From JBJFCE01 sp051888775 (lineage in GTDB: Bacteria > Bacillota > Clostridia > Lachnospirales > Lachnospiraceae): a stretch of DNA of 20,819 nucleotides. This document shows, piece after piece, positions 16,355 to 20,819 of this stretch. The first letter of the stretch is position 1; each line of letters opens with the position of its first letter. The position numbers were made by a program, and so were the translations under genes. The notes under the pieces were generated by a model that worked only from the letters and a program-made list of their open reading frames with translations, searched no databases and was not told the DNA's origin. The stretch spans positions 1-20,819 of the forward strand of contig JBJFCE010000008.1 in NCBI GenBank assembly GCA_051888775.1. The letters are read 5' to 3'.

Positions 16355-16401
16355 GTTGACAATGTAAACCATATGTGGCATAATTGGTTTACAACGTAAA
16401 C
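16355..16401 (+). promoter_or_regulatory. Promoter of the second BlaI-M56 module with two operator dyads
   Basis: TTGACA (16356-16361), 17 bases, CATAAT (16379-16384) is a near-consensus sigma-A promoter. Two dyads overlap it: GTTGACAATGTAAAC (16355-16369), covering the -35, and the perfect GTTTACAACGTAAAC (16387-16401), covering the expected start of transcription. Their centres are 32 bp apart. Both contain the TAC/GTA half-sites seen in BlaI/MecI operators. The downstream BlaI-family repressor very likely binds here and shuts off its own operon. Confidence 0.8.
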
Positions 16402-16430
16402 TAACTACGCCATAAATTCAGGAGGCTATT

Positions 16431-16805
16431 ATGAAAAATACCAACTTGACGCCGGCAGAATGGAATCTGATGGAGTGTCTTTGGACAGGAAAAGAGCGGA
16501 CAGGACGAGAGGTCATTGATTTTTTGAAGGCACGGATGGGCTGGAGCAAGAGTACGACGCTGACGATGTTACGCAGAATGACGGAAAAAGGATTAATTGC
16601 CTGTGATGAAAGCGGTGAGGTTCGAAAATATTCAGCGCTTGTCAACCGTGAGGAAGCGGTTCTTCAGGAGACGGATGATTTTTTAAATCGGGTATACCAA
16701 GGAAGTGTAGGACTGATGATGAGTACGCTGACAAAGAAGCAAAGTCTGTCTAAAGAGGAGATTCAGGAGTTATACGATATCCTGAAAGAAGCAGAAAACA
16801 GATAG
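16431..16805 (+). CDS. BlaI/MecI/CopY-family transcriptional repressor
   Basis: AGGAGG (16420-16425) lies 5 bases before the ATG. The 124-residue protein opens LTPAEWNLMECLW and has the winged-helix region GREVIDFLKARMGWSKSTTLTMLRRMTEKGLIACDE. It then has the wing (VRKYSALV) and a C-terminal dimerisation tail, the standard BlaI length and order. In the family, an activated BlaR1-type protease cleaves the repressor to free the operators. Its gene is followed by an M56 gene after 12 bases, and two dyads lie over its promoter, so negative autoregulation is expected. No beta-lactamase gene is present, so its target is probably this operon itself plus unseen genes. Confidence 0.93.
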   Translation: MKNTNLTPAEWNLMECLWTGKERTGREVIDFLKARMGWSKSTTLTMLRRMTEKGLIACDESGEVRKYSALVNREEAVLQETDDFLNRVYQGSVGLMMSTLTKKQSLSKEEIQELYDILKEAENR

Positions 16806-16817
16806 GAGGGGGATCAT

Positions 16818-19178
16818 ATGCCGGAATGGGTGGTTACATCAAGTGTTTTTATATTGATCATCATTGCAGTCAGGCAGATTTTTATAGGAAAGATCAGTCC
16901 GCGCATGCAGTATAGCTTATGGTTTCTTGTAATGCTCCGTTTGTTGTGCCCTGTTATGATTATGGGCAGCAGTTTCAGTATTCTAAACGTAACAGAGTAC
17001 ATAAGGCAGGATATAGTCGAAAGAGAAGCAGGAACTGATATGGCAGATGGGGAATCTGTGACATGGCATATCGGGGGTATGGAGACTACGGATCAGGATA
17101 TGACAGATCCTGTTGAGAGCGTAGCTCCGGGAGCCGGTGCCGGGAGTGAGTATCCTGCTGCAATGCCACAAACAGCGGTAGCAGAAAGGAATTGGGAGCA
17201 TGCAGAACGGATTGGAAGAATCATACTGATCATTGGAATGGCAGTATTCGGCATAGGAATTCTTCTGGCAAATATCGGGTTTTATATCCGATTGCGCAGA
17301 GTGCGAAAGTTATGCGGCAAGGAAGGCAGGCTGCCTGTCTATGTTGTGACACAGCTGCAGACACCGTGCCTGTTTGGAATCTTAAAACCGGCAATTTATG
17401 TGCCGGAAAGTCTGTGGGAGTGTACGGATGAGAAAGAGATGCTACGGTTTGCGTTGGTGCATGAGCGGAATCATTATCGGCACGGAGATCATATTTGGGC
17501 ATTTTTTCGCAGTGTATGCCTGATCCTGCATTGGTATAATCCGCTTGTATGGGCGGCGGTGGTTCTGAGTAGGCGGGACAGTGAGCTTGCCTGTGACGAA
17601 AGCACTGTACGGGAGCTTGGTGAGGAGCACCGTACCGACTATGGAAAGGCGCTGATCGCATGGACGGTAAGCACACATTCCGCCGGAGACTTTTTGTGTC
17701 TGGCGACATCTCTTGGTGCAGGGAAAAAGAGCATCAAAGAGCGGATTACACTGCTTGCCAAGAAGCCTAAAATACTGGTGCTGTCGGTCGCTGCGGTAAT
17801 GTTGATCGTTGTAGCGGCAGTCGGAATTTCTTTTACCGGAAAGAGGGATGCTAAAGAGCCGCAAAGAATCGATTCCGGACAAGAGAACGACGCACAGAGT
17901 GACGCCGTGCAAGGAGATGGCACAGGGAACACTCCGGTACAGGAGCTTGAAGCGGACAAGGAAGAAAATCGGGAGCCGCTGCCGCAGACCTATTATGAAG
18001 TGATTGAAAGTACAACAGTGGATAATGAATTTTTCACCATGACGGTATCGGAAGAACTCATCGGTGAAGTCGGTTATCAGGTGACATGCCGTTATGACGA
18101 AGAGGGGTTACTGAAAATGTCCGTTACCTTTGTTATGGACAGGATTACTGATACGGAGCCTGCCCAAGAACAGCCGGAAGGTGCAAAGGAAGAGGCAAGG
18201 GTACTAAAGGATCCCTGCGGAGGAATTTTATGGTGGGTTGACTGGCGCGGACTTATGGAATTTGAGAGCGGTGATTATCTGTATCCGAACAGTGGAATTG
18301 AGAACCTGTTATTATATAGCGGAGAAGTGGATTTTGAAAAGATGGATGCGCTGAACAGATATGTCTATGGATTTGGACCGGAGGACCGTCCGATTGATTT
18401 TAACGCAGACCGGACCGGTGCATATTGCCTGTATCATCCGACGGATGTGCAGTTTCCGATGGAAGAGGAGGAAGCATATTTCCGGTATGAAGAATTGTTG
18501 CGGGAGGCTTTTTCCACTTTCCGTGCAAAAGACTATCCTTATGACACCTTAGACACGACAAAATATGAGATCCTGCTGGACTTCCTGCGGGCGGAAGAAG
18601 CGGTATCCTGGTTTGGCAGATACAATCAGCCGGATGAACTGACGGAAGAATTCGTGGCTGATTTTTATCGGTCCTATGAACCGTATGTGTCAAAAGAGCG
18701 GGAAGCATATTACAGAGCAGTCGACGAGGAGGATGTGGCACAGGAGCAGATCCGGTCGGAAGACGGCAGGATGGCATATGCACCGATGAGGCGTTACGGC
18801 ATCACGGGGGTGTCAGAATTGGAAGACTATCTCAAGCAATATCTTCCGCAGGAAATGGCAGAGCAGTTGTTGCAGGAACCGCGCTCTGACGGTTATATGC
18901 CGTTTATGGAGCAGGACGGTGTGCTTTATATCATCCAAGGAGGAATGGGAAATTGGCATTATCTCGGAAACAGCCGGGAATATGAGATTACCTTGTCCGG
19001 CGACGGAAAGCATGCGGAGCTTCAGATGTATGAAACGATACAATACAATAAGGATACTGTCGGGCAGACCTTTTCTTATTCCATGGAGCTTGGCTTGGAT
19101 GGCATCTGGCATGTTACAGAGCCGTTTGAACCGGCAATCGAGGAACTTGCACAGGAAATGGAAAGTCACAGAGGATAA
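16818..19178 (+). CDS. M56 (BlaR1-type) membrane metallopeptidase with a large outside domain
   Basis: AGGAGG (16804-16809) overlaps the repressor stop and sits 8 bases before the ATG. The 786-residue protein has two N-terminal membrane segments (about 3-25 and 34-55), a third (about 135-158) and HERNH (H215, E216, H219), then SRRDSELACDEST. A last membrane segment lies near 315-338. About 440 outside residues follow. They contain no M23 motifs and no clear SxxK penicillin-binding motif. Residues about 580-780 (TEEFVADFYRSYEPY; VSELEDYLKQYLPQEMAEQLL; DGVLYIIQGGMGNWHYLG; DGIWHVTEPF) resemble IseA, an inhibitor of wall DL-endopeptidases; this is tentative. It likely senses a wall-related signal and triggers cleavage of the upstream repressor (inference). 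It is a paralogue of the protein at 166 over the membrane part. Confidence 0.9.
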   Translation: MPEWVVTSSVFILIIIAVRQIFIGKISPRMQYSLWFLVMLRLLCPVMIMGSSFSILNVTEYIRQDIVEREAGTDMADGESVTWHIGGMETTDQDMTDPVESVAPGAGAGSEYPAAMPQTAVAERNWEHAERIGRIILIIGMAVFGIGILLANIGFYIRLRRVRKLCGKEGRLPVYVVTQLQTPCLFGILKPAIYVPESLWECTDEKEMLRFALVHERNHYRHGDHIWAFFRSVCLILHWYNPLVWAAVVLSRRDSELACDESTVRELGEEHRTDYGKALIAWTVSTHSAGDFLCLATSLGAGKKSIKERITLLAKKPKILVLSVAAVMLIVVAAVGISFTGKRDAKEPQRIDSGQENDAQSDAVQGDGTGNTPVQELEADKEENREPLPQTYYEVIESTTVDNEFFTMTVSEELIGEVGYQVTCRYDEEGLLKMSVTFVMDRITDTEPAQEQPEGAKEEARVLKDPCGGILWWVDWRGLMEFESGDYLYPNSGIENLLLYSGEVDFEKMDALNRYVYGFGPEDRPIDFNADRTGAYCLYHPTDVQFPMEEEEAYFRYEELLREAFSTFRAKDYPYDTLDTTKYEILLDFLRAEEAVSWFGRYNQPDELTEEFVADFYRSYEPYVSKEREAYYRAVDEEDVAQEQIRSEDGRMAYAPMRRYGITGVSELEDYLKQYLPQEMAEQLLQEPRSDGYMPFMEQDGVLYIIQGGMGNWHYLGNSREYEITLSGDGKHAELQMYETIQYNKDTVGQTFSYSMELGLDGIWHVTEPFEPAIEELAQEMESHRG

Positions 19179-19254
19179 CAGTGAACCGTGTGGGATCCCT
19201 TTTAACTTAATATGTCGGCTTTAGACTTTGGGAAAATCGTTCGTTGAAATGACG

Positions 19255-19287
19255 GAAAAGGCCCCACCCGAAAGGTGGAGCCTTTTC
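19255..19287 (+). terminator. Terminator-like hairpin after the second M56 gene
   Basis: GAAAAGG and CCACC in 19255-19268 pair with 19274-19287 (14 bp, one mismatch) around the loop CGAAA. The T run is inside the right arm (CCTTTTC), with A-rich DNA on the left, giving a probable bidirectional terminator. Confidence 0.7.
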
Positions 19288-19344
19288 AACAGTCATATAA
19301 ACTGGAATTTACCTAGCATTTACTTTGTTTTTTCATTACTGAGA

Positions 19345-19372
19345 TTGCAACATTCTGTCAACAATATATAAT
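19345..19372 (+). promoter_or_regulatory. Promoter of the small zinc-ribbon gene
   Basis: TTGCAA (19345-19350), 16 bases, TATAAT (19367-19372), with the start codon 32 bases downstream. The cassette gene therefore carries its own promoter. Confidence 0.6.
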
Positions 19373-19404
19373 TGATTTATCAAAGTTTATAGGAGATGAA
19401 TTTA

Positions 19405-19659
19405 ATGAAAAATCCCAATAAATGTAGATATATTATGTTCATTTTAATTGTTGTTGGTTTAATTTTGGCTGGAATATCTGGAATTATATTTGGAGTACAA
19501 CCTATACATCCTCTTTTTATTGTAGGTCCGCTTATTGCTTTTGGTTCAATAGTTTTTGGAATCATTACAGTTCGTTGTCCTTTTTGTCATCGGAAATTAC
19601 ATTTAAAGGGTATAATACCAGATGAATTTTGCCCTTTTTGTGGTAAAAAGCTCAAATGA
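19405..19659 (+). CDS. Small two-TM membrane protein with a C-terminal zinc ribbon
   Basis: ATG at 19405 is chosen because AGGAGA (19391-19396) is 8 bases upstream; the in-frame ATG at 19396 overlaps that site. The 84-residue protein has two hydrophobic segments (about 9-30 and 36-54) and a four-cysteine ribbon, CPFC (C58, C61) and CPFCGKK (C76, C79), expected to bind zinc on the inner face. Function is not recognised; similar small ribbon-tailed membrane proteins are common in Firmicutes. It converges on the CPBP protease gene and shares its AT-rich composition, so the two may have arrived together. Confidence 0.75.
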   Translation: MKNPNKCRYIMFILIVVGLILAGISGIIFGVQPIHPLFIVGPLIAFGSIVFGIITVRCPFCHRKLHLKGIIPDEFCPFCGKKLK

Positions 19660-19727
19660 TAACACTGATTTCCCTTGAATCTTTAAACTGGAAGTTGTCG
19701 AGTTCTTTACATAGATAAAATATCAAG

Positions 19728-20483
19728 TTATCTTTCAATCTCCTTTTTAAATAGCAAAGCAAACGATAAAATAAACATAACCACTAATACAATTTCAAAT
19801 ATCGAATTTGCACTTATAAACAACGATGAATTATTCCATTCTATGTAACCACCTGCTAAATTTGCAAATATATCATAAATAAAGTGTAACAACATAGGAA
19901 TGATAATATTACCAGAATTCAAATAAATAACAGCAAAAGCAAATCCAATTATTCCTGTTTGTAAAAATGCATAAGTATCCCAACCAGTAACAACATGTAA
20001 TAATCCAAAAATAACAAAACTTAGAAATGCATAACCTATCTTTCTTCCTATAGTTCTTTTTCCGTAAGAATATCCTTCGAGAATTAGTAATCGATAATTT
20101 AATTCCTCATAAAATCCGGTTGTAATTTGTTGCAATATAATCTTGGTTATCAGTATTCCAATAGGTAGATTTACAATAGCTTCATATCCAACAGCAAAAA
20201 TAAACACATAGTATAAAAAATATGCAATAAAACCTATACCAGATACTAATGCAACCTTATTATTGTGAAATCCCGAAACCTGCTTACCTGTTTTCCCATA
20301 TACTTTATTTACTATAAATAGTATCCCTACTCCAAATAACAGTCTTAGTATACTACTAAACAAATACCAAGGAGTTCCACTCAAATAGTTCAAAACAATC
20401 AGTGAAATTCCCACAAACAACACTCCTAAAATAAGAGCAAGAAATATACCTATATATCTTTTATCCAAAAAATATTTTTTCAT
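19728..20483 (-). CDS. CPBP-family (Abi/CAAX-like) intramembrane glutamic protease
   Basis: The 251-residue protein has about seven to eight membrane segments and all CPBP motifs: EELNYR (E126, E127, R131), FGLLH (H163) and HFIYD (H200, D204). In this family the glutamates and histidines form the catalytic site inside the membrane. Bacterial members act in bacteriocin self-immunity, peptide maturation or unknown roles. AAAGGAG precedes the ATG by about 11 bases. Codon use is strongly A/T-biased compared with the transporter and M56 genes, pointing to transfer. No bacteriocin precursor is visible nearby, so an immunity role is unproven. Confidence 0.9.
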   Translation of the reverse strand: MKKYFLDKRYIGIFLALILGVLFVGISLIVLNYLSGTPWYLFSSILRLLFGVGILFIVNKVYGKTGKQVSGFHNNKVALVSGIGFIAYFLYYVFIFAVGYEAIVNLPIGILITKIILQQITTGFYEELNYRLLILEGYSYGKRTIGRKIGYAFLSFVIFGLLHVVTGWDTYAFLQTGIIGFAFAVIYLNSGNIIIPMLLHFIYDIFANLAGGYIEWNNSSLFISANSIFEIVLVVMFILSFALLFKKEIER

Positions 20484-20533
20484 GTTTTACGTTTTCTCCT
20501 TTATTCCTAAAAATCCCGATTTATCTTTCTGTC

Positions 20534-20562
20534 ATATTACCATATCTCCCTGCTTGCTTCAA
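20534..20562 (-). promoter_or_regulatory. Promoter of the CPBP protease gene
   Basis: On the minus strand, TTGAAG (20562-20557), 17 bases, TAATAT (20539-20534). It lies about 50 bases before the start codon and inside the right inner repeat of the AT-rich block. Confidence 0.5.
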
Positions 20563-20620
20563 TGATTGGTAAAAGTGCCAAAGCTGAAACCACCAACAAT
20601 TTAAGTTAAAAGGACCGTGT

Positions 20621-20649
20621 GGGTGGATCGTTGACAGAATGATCCGCCC
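20621..20649. other. Hairpin in the gene-free right end of the window
   Basis: GGGTGGATCGTT (20621-20632) pairs with AATGATCCGCCC (20638-20649) with two G-T pairs and a five-base loop. It may be a terminator for a gene beyond the window or part of a dispersed repeat. Between 20484 and 20819 there is otherwise only a 68-codon minus-strand frame (20727-20521), which crosses the repeat boundary at 20613 and lacks a good ribosome binding site, so it is not called as a gene. Confidence 0.5.
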
Positions 20650-20819
20650 TGTATTATAATAAAGAAAACCTGCGGGACAGGTATCTTTTTTGATCATCCC
20701 ATTCCGGGAAAACAAATTCTTAGGCATTTCGCCGTTTGTTTCAATTTTAGTAAGAACTTTATAGATAAGATGTTAATGGGTAGGGTGTTTTGGGCTTTTT
20801 GAGTCAAAAATTTCCATAG

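Larger units (their letters stand above)
19185..20623. mobile_element. AT-rich block bounded by short inverted and direct repeats (possible acquired cassette)
   Basis: CCTTTTAACTTAA at 19198-19210 is the exact reverse complement of TTAAGTTAAAAGG at 20601-20613. Immediately outside, ACCGTGTGGG occurs in direct orientation at 19185-19194 and 20614-20623, as a target duplication would. On the left, three bases (ATC) separate the two repeats; on the right they abut. Weaker similarity continues inward for about 50 bases (left TTTAGACTTTGG, right read on the minus strand TTTCAGCTTTGG). The enclosed DNA is clearly more AT-rich than the upstream genes and holds two genes but no transposase. Alternatively, both ends are copies of one dispersed repeat that framed the block by chance or by recombination. 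Confidence 0.45.

Noticed and set aside
17230..17959. Several minus-strand frames of 100-160 codons inside the second M56 gene
   Set aside because: Opposite the HERNH protease core; compositionally odd (His, Pro, Cys rich) and without start signals.
19298..19693. Direct repeat TAAACTGGAA at 19298-19307 and 19684-19693 around the zinc-ribbon gene
   Set aside because: Ten bases of AT-rich sequence in an AT-rich region; no inverted repeats or integrase support an attachment site.
20521..20727. A 68-codon minus-strand frame (MPKNLFSRNGM...)
   Set aside because: It crosses the repeat boundary at 20613 and the hairpin at 20621-20649, and overlaps the CPBP promoter. No ribosome binding site or domain was recognised. 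It could be a remnant, but I cannot support it as a gene.

Overview
The window reads as chromosomal DNA of an anaerobic Firmicute, most likely Lachnospiraceae or a close clostridial relative. This rests on strong AGGAGG-type ribosome binding sites, moderate base composition, many M56/BlaI-type modules, and an LplABC/YesLMN-style oligosaccharide uptake locus. No species is assigned. No rRNA, tRNA, CRISPR array or intact transposase was seen.

Layout: (1) 1-2958, the tail of a BlaI-family repressor followed by an M56 (BlaR1-type) membrane metalloprotease whose outside part carries an M23 (LytM-type) peptidase domain. (2) 3003-10538, a sugar-uptake operon region: a promoter with two CTAGAAT boxes, a 5' leader holding a large palindromic element, LplB-like and LplC-like permeases, a lipoprotein solute-binding protein, a terminator, a YesL (DUF624) protein and a methyl-accepting chemotaxis protein. 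(3) 10570-10750, a giant hairpin in a convergent intergenic gap. (4) 14197 down to 10854 on the minus strand, a YesN-like response regulator and YesM-like histidine kinase with a 4-base ATGA overlap. (5) 14401-16131, a second paralogous solute-binding lipoprotein, divergent from the two-component genes and without permeases of its own. (6) 16355-19178, a second BlaI-M56 module with two operator-like dyads over its promoter. (7) 19195-20613, an AT-rich block with a small two-TM zinc-ribbon protein and a CPBP-family membrane protease, bounded by inverted and direct repeats that suggest acquisition. The last 200 bases hold a hairpin and no convincing gene.

How it fits together (inference): the YesM/YesN pair probably senses a glycan or a binding-protein state and switches on the transporter. 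The same paired box, CTAGAAT repeated exactly 23 bp apart, lies about 30 bp upstream of a -10 element both before the permease operon and before the yesN gene. That is the strongest regulatory signal in the window and predicts a small autoregulated YesN regulon. Both solute-binding proteins could feed the one permease pair. No ATPase is encoded here, so a shared MsmX-type ATPase elsewhere is expected. The flanking BlaI-M56 modules look like cell-wall-stress circuits in which the beta-lactam sensor domain is replaced by other outside domains: M23 plus an IseA-like region in one, an IseA-like region in the other.

Most unusual items: the M56-M23 fusion, the paired YesN-type boxes, two related giant palindromes (one flanked by an 11-bp direct repeat), the 185-residue membrane extension on the LplB-like permease, and the repeat-bounded AT-rich cassette.
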